Below, one piece after another: positions 35,601 to 48,126 of a DNA stretch of 64,000 nucleotides. The translations under genes were made by a program, and so were the position numbers. Numbering within the stretch: the stretch's first letter is position 1; every line of letters starts with the position of its first letter. The stretch comes from Apostichopus japonicus (lineage: Eukaryota; Echinodermata; Holothuroidea; Aspidochirotida; Stichopodidae). The stretch spans positions 14,667,001 to 14,731,000 of the forward strand of contig NC_092561.1 of assembly GCF_037975245.1 (NCBI RefSeq). The letters run 5' to 3'. Under the pieces are notes generated by a model. That model was given only the letters and a program-made list of their open reading frames with translations. It was not told the DNA's origin and did not search any database.

Positions 35601-37189
35601 CAATAAATAATTTTAAAATGGATATAAATCATTATTACGTTACTGACATTACTTATCGAAAATGAAACGATATGTCAAGATATATGTGATACAAAAATAT
35701 TTCAATATAAACATTCAATACAGTAATTGGACGAAATAACGGGGGGGAGGGGGGTAAATATATAGAGCGTCGTGCTATATCATATCTTGCCTTTGTCGAT
35801 ATCTACAAATCTGTAGCGATTTTTTTATAAAGCTTTCATTACACGAAAAGGAGAACTTCTCCAGCATAATTATAGACATCTGTTTCGCCTGCTCACGTAG
35901 TGACAAGGCCTTTCAGGTTCGATTACGGAAAGACGGTTTGAAGGTTAATATATCGATCATAGAAGATTGGTTGTACAAGTAAAAGGAATTTGCACATCAT
36001 CAGCAATATGATCTCTTATTGTTTTTAACGATGACTTTATTTGCGTTGATTTTGATAAAAGTTCCCGCAGGATCCGATTGCGAATATCTCATCCTCAGTA
36101 CTTATCAAGTTTTATTTCAAAGAAAGAAGAAAAAGTCATGCATCGCTTTCAAATATGTCTTGCTTGTGCATGTCATTATAGCGATGTATGATAAATGTTG
36201 TCTGTTCGACTCAATTCTCTCATCAAAAGACGTCATTAATTTCTCATTTATTATCGAGAAAGTATCCTTGATTTTATCTTAGAACAAATGAGACAAAAAC
36301 CAGTCGTTATAATTTTCTCATATGAAATTCATGCTCCATTTCGGAGATATGCCGGTTTAAATGTCGTATCTCTTGGGGGCTGCCATTTTGCCAATATCTG
36401 AAGCAATAGTACCACTGGGAGGAAATATACCTTACTTTCCCTCTGTTATCCAATTCATATAATTCAAGGTTTACAAAATAACAGACTGTTGAAACCGATA
36501 AACCAGTACTAGACCATGTTTAAGATCTTTACTATTTTAGATTCAGCATTTTGCTTGATATTTCTAATTTGAGAATATAAACGTTGTAATAAAAACCTAA
36601 AAAGTTTTACTAGCCTTCTAGTACTTAGTGACAAACATCATTCTCCAAAAAATGTTGCGTCTATATTAATAAAAATGTCATGATAATTGAAAAAGAATGA
36701 TTGCGAAACCTTATAGTTACTGAAACAGATATTAGTATTAAATGTTTGTAGGGATTCAGGGATTTCTTTGTTTAATATGAGGACGGTTATTGCCTCTTTA
36801 CATGTTTTTGAAACTAATGCGAAAATCAATCAATCAATCTATATTCCTTTTCTCCTATTTATGACATCTCAAGTCTTGTTCTGAAATTGATAACGAAATG
36901 TTACACTACATGTAAGTATACAGTATTGTGACGTGATACTCCGATCATAATCAGAATATATTAATTACTGACTACTGGAATATTCGAACTATAAATACAC
37001 TTGGACAAGAGAGAAGAGCTTGTTTCAGGTAAATAGTATTAACTTTCTTTTTCATTCAAATGTTCTGGTTCTAATTCAATAACGAATTTAAATTTACGAT
37101 AAAACTCGCTTACCTCGGGCTTATTTTTTCTTCAGTTTGCAATAACAAATAAATTGTTTCATATAAAGCGTTTGAAAGTTAAATGGTTG
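32676..37189. other. 4.5 kb without a supported gene
   Basis: Uniformly AT-rich, with scattered homopolymer runs and a G-rich tract at 35741-35754. Frames at 34449-34670, 36019-36282 and 36638-36829 show no domain. I recognise no RNA gene or element. This could be deep intron or ancient repeat. Confidence 0.55.
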
Positions 37190-39062
37190 ACAGGTCCTTC
37201 TATAACTGAAAAGGAATCCCTCTAAAATAAAAAGAATTGTTTATTAAACATCATCGTCTCTACATCTAAAATAAACCAGGAGGTAAACCTATATTGCCAG
37301 AAAAGATGGTCCAAATTTTCCTCTTCAATCTGACAAAAAGTGAAATTTAGAGAGTCAGTCTTCCCAATGAAAGAAAGAAGTATATTGGTAATCAGGACTC
37401 TGTGAATAAATCTGAGACAGTGTACAGTAAAAACGGGAACAGTCCTGTTCGGTTACATTATTGAAACTGGCGGCCCATTTCTAGGTCGCATCTGGTTTCT
37501 TGGCAATGGTTGTAGATATTTCCCACAAATGAATTGTGAGAACTCAGGAGCATTTAAGAAATTATCAAACAGTCTTTGTTAATATTCCGATTGTTTTCTT
37601 CACCTGGAAGCAATCTTCGTCAACTAAGGGGGATACTGTCTAGATTAAGCCCCAATATAACTTGAATAATACAATCTTAACGTTGAATTTACATGTAAGC
37701 CTCTGAAAGGATAAAGAATGATGGTTTTGGTCAAAATGATCTGTATCGCACCGTAGATTTTTTATTAAAAGAAATTAAAAATTAAGAAGAACATTACCAT
37801 TTACTCGAATGTCAGAATTATAAAATTGAAGACGATAACAATCCTTGAGATATGCGTACGAAATACAGCACCATGTACAACTTGCCTAACGAAAATATTT
37901 GTAACGTTTCTAAAATCACCAGGCTTACAATTGCAGACAAAAATGGAAACTGCAGCCATACATCTTTAAACTTGAGATGGAATAAGTCATCAGCATTGTG
38001 CGTGAATACCAACACCTAACATAGTAGCAAGACCAAGGGGTAACTTCTATATGAAAATCAGAGATAAAAAGTAACTGGTCTGTTACCAATAAGACGGTCC
38101 AACGGGAAAAGATGGGACTTCGAGAAAGTTATTTTTAGATGACTGTTTGAAATCGTCCAGAACAGAATCCAACCAGTTCAAGCAGCTCTGCTTCCAACAA
38201 GAACACAAAAGGTTATGTCGTCAGCATATTGGAAAATACAAGTTTCAGTACCGTTAATTTTAATACATTTAATAGAAGTCGAATGATTAACTTTGCGTGC
38301 AATATCTCTGTAAAGAGGATAAATATATGGGCTCAGAGGACACCCCTGCCAGACTCCTCACTGAATTTGAAAGAAACCAGTAAAAGGTATAGTTCCAGTG
38401 TTTGAAACTATTACAAAAAAAAAAAAAAAATAAGGACAAAATATCCTGTTTAAGATCCCATTCTAAGTTATCAAGAAAAGAAACTCGTGGATATTAATAT
38501 CATAAGTATGTTTAATCAAATCTACAGCAAATCTAATATTTTCACAAATGAATCTATCTTTGAGGAAAACCAGTCTGGTTTGGACTAATTAGATTCTGGA
38601 TTACTAACTTCAACCAAGCCGCAATTAGCTTTAGCAGCAAATTTTAAAGTGTGCATTTAAAAGAGAAATAGGACGGTAATCTTGAAGCAAAGAGTGATCC
38701 TTCCCAGACTTTTTGATGAGAGTAATCACTCCGTAGGTCTGCTATGTAGAGAGTGAACCAATACTATTACCATACTTATTAGAATCGACCACGAGATGAC
38801 CAATCAAGTGCTTAAAATATTTGTAAACCTGAGCCGAAGTGCAGTAGTACATTCTTCCAAAGTGAGTTCAACCATCACAAAAAGCTTGGAGACATCCATG
38901 GCATAATACAGGATACTCTAAGTCATAGAGGAAAGGGTTGTCGGAGCTATACAAAGAACTATAGAATCGACGAAGTTCGCGCAATAATATCGTTTCCAAT
39001 ATCTTAAAGACGGCCATCCAAGCATGATTGTTTTCTTTATTTCGTTTTTGCTTTATACCGGT

Positions 39063-39327
39063 GCTGTGTCCGAGTGGAAATAGGCGGTGGCATTTGAAGC
39101 AATGAGGCTTAGCAATCGGGTTCGATACTCGGCCGGGTCATAGTAAGGTGGGTTTTTCCATCCAAGAGCAATATACGGTTTTCCCAACTAAAACTGACTT
39201 CCTAAATTGAAAAGATTCAAATTTGAGTTAAAAATGTTGAATTGAAAGCCACCCGACGGGTTTCTACCATATTTGTGGTCGGTTAAGCGTCATAAAAATA
39301 ACTGCTGATTATTATCATTATTACATA
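39063..39327 (+). mobile_element. tRNA-derived SINE (second family), near full length
   Basis: The head has an A box TGTCCGAGTGG and a B box GGTTCGATACTC separated by about 50 bases, as in a tRNA with a long variable arm. The body contains CATAGTAAGGTGGGTTTTTC and TTGAAAGCCACCCGACGGGT. The 3' end GCGTCATAAAAATAACTGCT is followed by GATTATTATCATTATTAC, an ATT-rich tail. It lies within the decayed Tx1-type LINE. Internal promoter boxes are intact by eye, so Pol III transcription is possible. Confidence 0.82.
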
Positions 39328-39616
39328 AAAAAGTACTTGGTGTTTATCTCTCCCTCTTCAATCCAATAGTACCCTTGGGCTTATAAAATTATAAGACAAT
39401 AAAATCATTCGGGGCAGCATTAAGCTCAATCAAACCTCGACAGATTCGGCCATAAAGAGCCGTTGCTCTAGACTTGAAATTTTATATGGAATTTTTTAAT
39501 CATTAGGTCAGTCTTCCAGGGGCCTTCTGCTTTGAATACTTTATGCAAGCATGACAAAATTTGAACGTAAGGGGTCTCCCAACGGGTGCAGGGGTTTGCT
39601 GAATTGGGATTTGCAG

Positions 39617-39756
39617 CCGATACTCATATAGCTGGTACAACAACTACTGTTCATGTCCCACAACCGCGTATCAGTAACTACTACTGTGTGTTCGTAACAC
39701 GGTAACATGTGTTACAGGACATGAACAGTAGTTACTGTACCAGCTATGAGTATCGG
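39617..39756. mobile_element. CCGATACTCATAGCTGGTAC foldback element, short copy
   Basis: The left end is CCGATACTCATATAGCTGGT then ACAACAACTACTGTTCATGT. The right end is the complement ACATGAACAGTAGTTACTG then TACCAGCTATGAGTATCGG. Inner parts (AGTAACTACTACTGTGTGTT, CGTAACACGGTAACATGTG) are also inverted. It is inserted into the decayed LINE. It is a deleted relative of the 362-bp copy at 45029. No exact target duplication is visible. Confidence 0.82.
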
Positions 39757-39994
39757 TGAATTTTCAACAGCGGCTCCAATGATATCGTTGATAATGTCCA
39801 TTAACGAATCATCGCTTGAGAGAGAATTGTTCGAATCTCCAATATCCAGGACTCATATTGATGGAAGTAAACATAACAGATAAAGATATAAAATAGAATT
39901 ATCATGACTGGATACCAGGAGAAAAAGATACGCCACTAATAGTGTGCTCATTACTTCGAGAGACAAGGAAGACATGAAGTCAGGAATACTATTA

Positions 39995-40424
39995 GAACTC
40001 CAACTGTAGTATTTTGAGCACGGATTACTTTGCTATATTCCATTTTCATTCCCGTTAGTAAAAGTTAAGCTAGCCTATATTCCCTGGATATTATTATCAT
40101 TATTATAATTATTATTATTATTTTGGTTCTACATTTATCACATAATTTGCTAACCCGGCTTTGCATTACCTATTTTCGTAGCTCCACTCATTTTTACAAT
40201 TTCTATAATGAACTCCAACTGTAGTATTTTGACCCGGATTACTTTGCTATATTCTATTTTCATCCCCGTTAGTAAACTTTAAGTTAGCCTAGAGTCCCTG
40301 GGTATTATTGTTATTATTATTATTATTTTGGTTCTACATTTATCACATGATTTGCTATTAAACCCGGTCTTGCATTGACTATCTTCGTAGCTCCACTCAC
40401 TTTAACAATTTCTATAATTTGTTT
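39995..40424. repeat. Direct tandem duplication, about 215 bp twice
   Basis: GAACTCCAACTGTAGTATTT begins at 39995 and again at 40210. The copies run in parallel through GGATTACTTTGCTATATTC, the (ATT)n stretch, TTTTGGTTCTACATTTATCA and TTCGTAGCTCCACTCA. Differences are about 10 percent, so it is not very recent. Confidence 0.88.
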
Positions 40425-41339
40425 TAGACTACCTGCAGCTTGAATAATCGTAGTTTTCTTGTTCCTTGCTTGTTTACTTTTTATGATATGATTGATTATG
40501 TCCATTAGCAAACTATTCAAGCATTTTATCAACAACAACAAAACCAACTTGTTCAGCTGCTTCTAGGAATATCTCGTGGAAAGGTTTCGTTATAGATCTT
40601 AGTTATATTCGAATATCCACCATAACTAGAATGTAGATATCTTTCTTGTTTCGCAGCAACTTGGGGAACGGTAACACTATAGTTAGTACAGTGTTCTAGT
40701 GATATGTAGGTGGTCACAACGTTTAATTGGGGAGGGGAGGGGTGGGAGTGCGGGGTTGAATGATTACACTTCCTGTGTTATTTCTCGATGTGTAAGGAAA
40801 ATTATTTTTATTGAAATCTTAAACACATTTTGTGTTGTTTTTCTTGTTTATTGGTTTTTGCTCCTCGTATTCGCTTGTGAGACTTCCTTGTACTTCTTAG
40901 GTGCCACTTACTGTCTGTTGCTATGTTAAAATCATGATGTGGGTCATAATAGGTACTGCGTCACAATGGATCCCCCGAGTAAACAATATATTGACTATTG
41001 TGACCAACATTGTCTGACTGACATTCGTTGAAAATGTTACGGATACAATGTGTTATAGATACATATACTGTATGAAATATATTGAATAAATATTAACTTT
41101 ATGAGGTAATGTCTATAAATTGATCGTATTGCATACTTTGCCTATGCTGACCGTATCCCATTTATTGATTGATTATATCCAATTTATTGATCACATTGAA
41201 TATATCCACAAGTTTGAATACATCTGCAATGTCGGGTATATTGATTGTGTTGTCTAAATCGACTGTATTAACTCCATGCATGATAATGCCCACATTGACT
41301 ATATTGAGAACGGTATAAGCTACTATATAAATTAACAAT
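40425..41339. other. No gene seen; approach to satellite
   Basis: Sequence becomes progressively richer in ATTGA and CTATATTGA words from about 41090. The frame at 40699-40929 has no recognisable domain. Confidence 0.5.
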
Positions 41340-41920
41340 AATTAACTATATTGCAGATATGGACTAAACGAATACATTGCGTGTATTAATTGCATTGACC
41401 CACATGACTGACTATATTGAGAAAATTAACAATATTCATTGAGTATATTGAGAACGGTTTATGCTATTATCTAATTTACCGATAATGGCTACATTGACTA
41501 TATGCCAATTAACAATATTGCAGATATGGAGTAAAAACGAATACATTGCGTGTATTAATAACATTGACCCGCATGACTGACTATATTGAGAAATTTAACA
41601 ATATTCATTGACTATATTGAGAACGGTATAAGCTATTATCTAACTTACCGATAATGGGTACATTGACTATATGCCAATTAACAATATTGCAGATATGGAC
41701 TAAACGAATACATTGCGTGTACTAATTACATTGACCCGCATGACTGACTATATTGAGAAATTTAACAATATTCATTGAGTATATTGAGAATGGTATAAGC
41801 TATTATCTAAATTACCGATAATGGCTACATTGACTATATGCCAATTAAGAGCATTGCACATATGGACTAAACGAATATATTGCGAAATTTGCGAAATTTA
41901 ACAATACTCATTGAATATAT
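41340..41920. repeat. Satellite of about 168-bp units, about 3.5 copies
   Basis: The anchor TTGCAGATATGGA lies near 41351, 41518 and 41687, with TTGCACATATGGA near 41853. Each unit contains ACGAATACATTGCGTGTA, CATGACTGACTATATTGAG and ATATTGAGAACGGTNTANGC. It adjoins the next satellite and shares the CTATATTGA word with it. Confidence 0.88.
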
Positions 41921-42099
41921 TGAGTGTGTTGGAATCATTGACTATATTATACATTTGCTATAATATTGATTGCAATGGGTACCGGTATATCAACTATATA
42001 TATTAAACATATAATATGAACTATATTGATTGTTCCATATTGCTGACATTGCTTATATTAACTATATTGACAATGTTGACCACGATAACTATATTGACT

Positions 42100-43480
42100 T
42101 TATTATATTAACTACAATAACAATACTTAGTATGTTAAACGATTACATTGCCAAGCATATTGACATAATTGATTGATTACATATAGTATTGACTATATTG
42201 ATTATATATTAACCACAACGACCGTACTGATGACCTTGACTATATTAACTATATTGATCATATTAACTACAATGACTATACTGAGTATGTGTAATGATTA
42301 CATTGCCAATCATATTAAACATAATTGATTGATTATATATAGTATTGACTATATTGATTATATTAACCACAACGACCGTACTGATGATATTGACTATATT
42401 AACTATATTGATCATATTAACTAAAAGAACGGTATACTGAGTATGTTTAATGATAACATTGCCAAGCATATTAACATAAGTTATTGATAATATATAGTAT
42501 TGACTATATTGATTATATTAACCACAACGACCGTACTGATGACATTGACTATATTAACTATATTGATCATTTTAACTAAGAGAACGGTATACTGAGTATG
42601 TGTAATGATTACATTGCCAAGCATATTAAACATAATTGATAGATTGTATATAGTTTTTACTATATTGATTATATTAACCACAACAACCGTACTGATGATA
42701 TTGACTATATTAACTATATTGATCATATTAACTAAAAGAACGGTATACTGAGTATGTTTAATGATAACATTGCCAAGCATATTAACATAAGTTATTGATA
42801 ATATATAGTATTGACTATATTGATTAAATTAACCACAACGACCGTACTGATGATATTGACTATATTAACTATATTGATCATTTTAACTAAGAGAACGGTA
42901 TACTGAGTATGTTTAATGATAACATTGCCAAGCATATTAACATAAGTTATTGATAATATATAGTATTGACTATATTGATTAAATTAACCACAACGACCGT
43001 ACTGATGACATTGACTATATTAACTATATTGATCATTTTAACTAAGAGAACGGTATACTGAGTATGTGTAATGATTACATTGCCAAGCATATTAAACATA
43101 ATTGATAGATTGTATATAGTTTTTACTATATTGATTATATTAACCACAACAACCGTACTGATGATATTGACTATATTAACTATATTGATCATATTAACTA
43201 AAAGAACGGTATACTGAGTATGTGTAATGATTACATTGCCAAGCATATTAAACATAATTGATAGATTGTATATAGTTTTTACTATATTGATTATATTAAC
43301 CACAACAACCGTACTGATGATATTGACTATATTAACTATATTGATCATATTAACTAAAAGAACGGTATACTGAGTATGTGTAATGATTACATTGCCAAGC
43401 ATAAACATAATTGATTGATTGTATATAGTTTTGACTATATTGGTTATATTAACTACAAGAACGATATACTGAATATATTT
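42100..43480. repeat. Satellite of about 155-bp units, about nine copies, two interspersed variants
   Basis: The anchor AACCACAAC(G/A)ACCGTACTGA lies near 42211, 42365, 42520, 42676, 42831, 42986, 43142 and 43298, a period of 154-156 bp. Variant 1 has GTTTAATGATAACATTGCC with AAGTTATTGATAATATATAG. Variant 2 has GTGTAATGATTACATTGCC with ATTGATAGATTGTATATAG. The order along the array is 1,2,1,1,2,2,2, which indicates block exchange. The long minus-strand frames (NIVNIVNIISTVVVVNIINIV) arise because the unit lacks stops in that frame. There is no sign of selection for protein. Confidence 0.92.
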
Positions 43481-45028
43481 ATCGACGACCTCGGTAAATT
43501 TTAGTTTGAGTAAATTCACTATTAATTATGTTGCTTATACTGATAATAAAAACTGCAACGACATATACTGTGTACATTGGCTGCATTGATTAAATTGGCG
43601 TTTTAGCTACATTTGTAGGCTATGTGTCATGTTGAATACACTGGTCATAAATTCAACGCAGTACGTTCTATATACTGCAAACTGGCAAGAACAATATCTA
43701 AATACCTAGACGTCACATATATAACATATGTATGTCACTGTCTCACGGAATCAAACCATTATTCATGAGCGCCGACGCTGTTTGATACGCACGGGTTAAA
43801 TGTCTGAACATTACTGTTCCATGTTATTTAGACAAGCTGAACTATGGCCATCAATCAATGGTGTGGATTTAGGGGTTATAAATTTCAGGTCATTTCTCAA
43901 CATCACCTCAGTAAGGTTTAAGAGACATTAACACTTAACATATTTATAACAATCCAGAGATTAGCAAAATGACCAAAAAAGAAGAAAATATAACGTAATA
44001 GCATAGGGAGTAAAAATAAACGAGAAAAGAATGACACACGTTCTTTCAAAGATTTGTGCTGAATAGTTTAATAGGAGAGCGAGAAAGGGGGGGGGGGTGG
44101 TGAGTGGGGGTTTCTAATTGAAACATGGCACCAGAGACTGCTAAGAGAAAGAAACTAAAGAGGTAACGTTTTTAGAATTTTACTACAAATTTTACTTAGA
44201 TTTTCAAGGACATTTTTACCCGATGACTATATATTTAAGACTTTAGACTATTTCATGTGTATTATCCACAACGTTTTGTTTACCTTTCAAGATACTTCAA
44301 TAATAATGATGTATTTGAAACTAAATATTTATCATTTTGCTGCCTGGTACTTTCTTTCTTCCATTTTTTTCTATTGCTATAGTGATCGAAATGAATTATC
44401 CAACAGCGTTGTGGATTGCGTCCCTATTTTGAAATTGCGGGTAGGGGCAGAAAGATGCAAATTCCTCTTAACCCTTTGAAAGTGTGGGGGAGCGTCTGTT
44501 CTCCCACCTATATAACTGTACGCCTATGATACAGGAGTCGGAAAACTAGACGTTCAGTATTATCGCCATTAATTGGTAACGTAGATTTCATCTCATCGCA
44601 CCGTTTAGAACATTATACTTGAAACACTTTGAGATTATCAGGTAAAATATGTGCTTTTCTACTTAAAAAAAGGGAACCATGCAGCTGAAACATAATATTG
44701 ATCAGCGCAAACAATTGATGTGTAATTAACTTTGTCGTGAATCGTTATATTACAAAATCTTAGTGAGATGTCAAAAAAAAAGAAAACCACATTTCGCTCT
44801 GTGCTTTACGATATCGCGATAATCACTTTAAAGTGATAAAGAGTAACACACTATTCGTAGCGTTACGTTCCATAAAATAATATACTTGCTTGAAAGTTAC
44901 TTTAATAAGGGAAATATATATATAAATTCAATGAGAACACAGTGATTATTTCATTATTGCATTAAATTAATGTATTTCAGTAAACTATAGAATGGTAGCC
45001 TATAAATTGAATAGTTAGATCATAACAG
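43481..45028. other. No gene seen
   Basis: AT-rich, with a G run at about 44089-44098. The frame at 44255-44479 has no recognisable domain. Confidence 0.5.
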
Positions 45029-45390
45029 CCAATACGCATAGCTAGTACAGTAACTACTGTTCATGTTCCACCACCGTGCATTAGTAACTACTGCGTGTTC
45101 GTAACATGTGTTACAGGTGGCACAGTAATTACTGCAAGTTTTTTCTTACTGCACATTTAAAAATTTAAAATTTAAAAAATTTATTAAAAAAGAGTTAATT
45201 TAAAATCTAATTTTTATTAAATTACTGCAAATTGTCACCTGTCGGCCTCGTAGTTCAACGTGTAACAGTTTTCCAGTAATTAATGTGCCAACTGTAACAC
45301 ATGGTACCGTGTTGCGAACACAGCGCAGTAGTTACTGATGCACGGTTGGGGAACATGAACAGTAGTTACTGTACTAGCTATGAGTATCGG
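45029..45390. mobile_element. CCGATACTCATAGCTGGTAC foldback element, long copy
   Basis: The left end CCAATACGCATAGCTAGTAC-AGTAACTACTGTTCATG is matched by the inverted right end CATGAACAGTAGTTACTG-TACTAGCTATGAGTATCGG. Inner inverted words include GTAACATGTGTTACAG and TGTAACACATGGTACCGTGT. The AT-rich centre has self-complementary AAATTTAAAATTTAAAAAA. GATCATAA lies near both ends (about 45019-45026 and 45393-45400), which could be an 8-bp target duplication. The flanking satellite also contains this word, so the evidence is mixed. Confidence 0.82.
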
Positions 45391-45835
45391 GTGATCATAA
45401 TCATTATATTGATGATAGAAATGAATTGATGAATTATATCATACTTAGGTAGCTATAGTATGATAACCTACAAATATAATACTTAGATCATAATCATTAT
45501 ATTGATTGTTGATTTAAATGGATGTATTGTATTATACTTAAGTGAAGTAACTGTATAGAATACTTAGAATATTAAAATAAATTGATGTATTGTATTTTAC
45601 TTAAGTGAAGTAACTATATAGAATACTTAGATTATTGAAATAAATTGATGTTTTGTGCTGTACTTAAGTGAAGTAACTGTATAGTATAATATCCTATAAT
45701 TATAATACTTAGATCATAATCATTATATTGATTATTGAAATAAACTGATGAATTATATCATACTTAGGTAAATATAGTATAATAACCTACACATATAACA
45801 CTTAGATCATAATCATTATATTGATTATTGATAGC
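45391..45835. repeat. Short satellite, units of about 65-95 bp
   Basis: Units begin AATCATTATATTGATTATTG, continue AAATAAATTGATGNATT and end TATAATACTTAGATCAT. Three inner units are shorter and use ACTTAAGTGAAGTAACTG. About five copies. The foldback element at 45029 seems to have landed in the first unit. Confidence 0.85.
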
Positions 45836-46445
45836 TAAAACCTTTCAGACAGGCGTGATTATAAGTTTACGTTTAAAAGAATACACTGATTGAGATTTTT
45901 AAAAATAAAGGTAAATAAGGAAAATCGTTCCACCATTTTGGGCCCATAACACTAAATGACAGTGCAGCAACCTGTGTAACGTCTTTATGGTCTGACAATT
46001 GTACACTAATGTGAGGAAATAAACTGACCAAAAATGTGTAATAATCCACAGGACTCAGATAAATAACTACTATTATGTCGCCTTACGAAGCGGCAAACAC
46101 CAAAAAAAAAAAAAGGTTTCATCAATCCATTTAACTGATAGGAATGGGTTCTTTTTCAAATGACAACGATACTAATAACTGTCTTATTGAACTTAAAAGG
46201 GGCTCCGTAATAATGTCGAATACTTTAATTTATCAGCAGTAGTCAATATATTCCCTCCAGGCCCATATGTTAATTTCATTTTAAAAGCTTCTACGTGACT
46301 GCTCCTGCATATGGGTTGTCAACGTTGAGATACGGTGATAATTAATTTTTTGGAAAGCCTCTTGAACAGTATAGCAACAAAAAGAGAAAGAAAAGAGACG
46401 AAGATTCCAATGTATTAAAGTAGCAGATCAACAAGTTTGGCCAAC
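45836..46445. other. No gene seen
   Basis: AT-rich, with a poly(A) run at about 46101-46113. Confidence 0.5.
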
Positions 46446-46908
46446 ATTCATTCATTCGTTTGGATCATTTATTCGTTCGTTCGTATCATTCATCAATTCG
46501 TTCGTATCATACAACCATTCGAGTTATCATTTAATTCATTCGTTCGTATCATTCATTCGTACGTATCATACAATCGTACGAATGATTAAATTATTCGTTC
46601 GTATCATCCATTCGTATGTATCACACAATTGTTCGAATAATTAATTCAGTCGTTCGTATCACTTCATTCATTCGTTCGTATCAATCATTCATTCGTTTGT
46701 ATCATTCATTCGTACGTATTTTACAATCGTACGAATGATTAAATCATTCGTTTGTATCATTCATTCGTTCGTATCACACAATCGTTTGAATTGTTAATTC
46801 ATTCGTTCGTATCATTCATTCATTCGTTCGTATCATTCATTCGTACGTATCATAACATCGTTCGAATTTTTAATAAAGTTCAATCGTTCGTATCATTCAT
46901 TCGTACAT
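46446..46908. repeat. ATTCGTTCGTATC repeat field
   Basis: Copies of CATTCGTTCGTATCATTCAT and CATTCGTACGTATCATACAA alternate with inverted ATCGTACGAATGATTAAAT words. Period is irregular, built on ATTCGTTCGTAT with a longer unit of roughly 90-110 bp. CGTACG and TTCGAA cores make it partly palindromic. Confidence 0.85.
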
Positions 46909-48126
46909 ATAGTAGATAATGACTTTACATGGAATGTAAAAATGTTGGTAATAAGCTTAACAACTAATTTAAATTCACTTCTTGTTTTGAGAGGCTATAG
47001 TCAATTGTGACATGATAATACGTTATTATTGCGTCTCTTGTTCATAACCATTCTGTCAATGGGGTGTTTGCTTTTATGTTTCTATTTTTTGGTCCTTATA
47101 CTGTATTTTCTGTTGTTATTGCCTCTTATATTCGAATTGCCTGTAAGACACTTTATCCTCCTCATTGTATGTCTCCACTTCCAATCTGTTAGTTGGTAGG
47201 TGCCTATAACATAACACGTGTAAAGGAACACTCGTGATGTGCAAATTTGTACTCTAAAATACAATGCTTATTATCAAGACATAATGGACAACTGCACTTT
47301 TAAGACATGGAATTGTTCCTCACAATTCACGCGAAAATTTTCATAATGCATCTGTTCTGTCTATTGCAGGGTGAAAGTGCTAAACTATTCCTTAATGCTT
47401 ACCTTAGCAGTGAACAGAGGACGACCACTTCTCGATTAACCTTTGCTGAATTTAAATGACCAGTCTAAAAAGGTATTCTATAATTAGTTATCTTCAAACC
47501 TTTACCAAATCCATTAACGTTGGTTGAAAACAGCGTGCAGTCAGGCCTAACGGCATTGTACAATAAGGAATTTTAGATTTGTATTGTCGAGATGCGGAAG
47601 TGGCTGGAATACTAACGGTCACTTTATAATCAAACTGCAACCTTTAATCCCAGAAGTAGAACATTTGCCACCATTTCGATCGCGCTATACGTCATTCTAG
47701 AACTGCTAGTAGGCCCAAAATCCAGGATTTAAAAATTTCAGCCCATGACGCGCGATCAGCTATACACAGTACATATTACATACATTTGGCTACCGTTATG
47801 GCGTTTTCTCTCTCCCGAGGCGCCAAATACGCCGCCTGTTTCAAGGGCCCCAGTACTGCAAATTGGATCACGGGTAGCAATTGTTGCACAAGTCCACCCT
47901 TGGCGGAGAGAGGGATAAAACGTAATTTTAGCCACGTGCTTTGCCGCTGTCCAGATTCTCCTCTGCTATATATTTCATCTCTGTATCAGGCTAAGCGGTA
48001 TAAAAGGAAACAGTCAAATTGTTAAATCATATTAAAGTGATTTTAGTCGATATACAGAGGTCTCAGTTTAAACTTGTTGATACTATGTGTGGATACTACG
48101 TGTGGATACTACTTGTGGATATAACT
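46909..48126. other. No supported gene; less AT-rich island at 47640-47990
   Basis: Mostly AT-rich. The island has CpG-containing words (GACGCGCGATC, CCCGAGGCGCC) and a 79-codon frame at 47786-48025 with no recognisable domain. It may be an unrecognised repeat or exon. I cannot decide. Confidence 0.45.

Larger units (their letters stand above)
37190..39860 (-). pseudogene. Decayed Tx1/L1-type LINE (RT and C-terminal region)
   Basis: Minus-strand translation across stops and frameshifts gives an L1/Tx1-clade RT. From high to low coordinates: SSDDSLMDIINDIIGAAVEN at about 39795, FYSSLYSSDN at about 38960, YGVITLIKKSGKD and DYRPISLLN at about 38690-38730, then RRFICENIRFAVDLI and, near 38470, NLEWDLKQDIL. 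Then come GVWQGCPLSPYIYPLYRDIA and QYADDITF at about 38350-38220, and downstream PLGLATMLGVGIH. The C-terminal block ends CQIEEENLDHLFWQYRF near 37330. Many stops make it non-functional. It hosts a SINE (39063-39327) and a foldback element (39617-39756), so it is older than both. It belongs to a different LINE clade from the elements at 13.9 and 29.3 kb. Confidence 0.85.

Noticed and set aside
32676-37189. Host gene in the 4.5 kb gap
   Set aside because: No frame shows a domain, splice pattern or codon bias I can defend.
39063-39140. tRNA gene with long variable arm
   Set aside because: Followed by a SINE body and ATT-rich tail inside a dead LINE.
42263-43519. Minus-strand hydrophobic repeat protein (up to 190 codons, Ile/Val/Asn-rich)
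   Set aside because: It follows from a 155-bp satellite without stops in that frame. Unit length is not a multiple of three throughout, and frames break between units.
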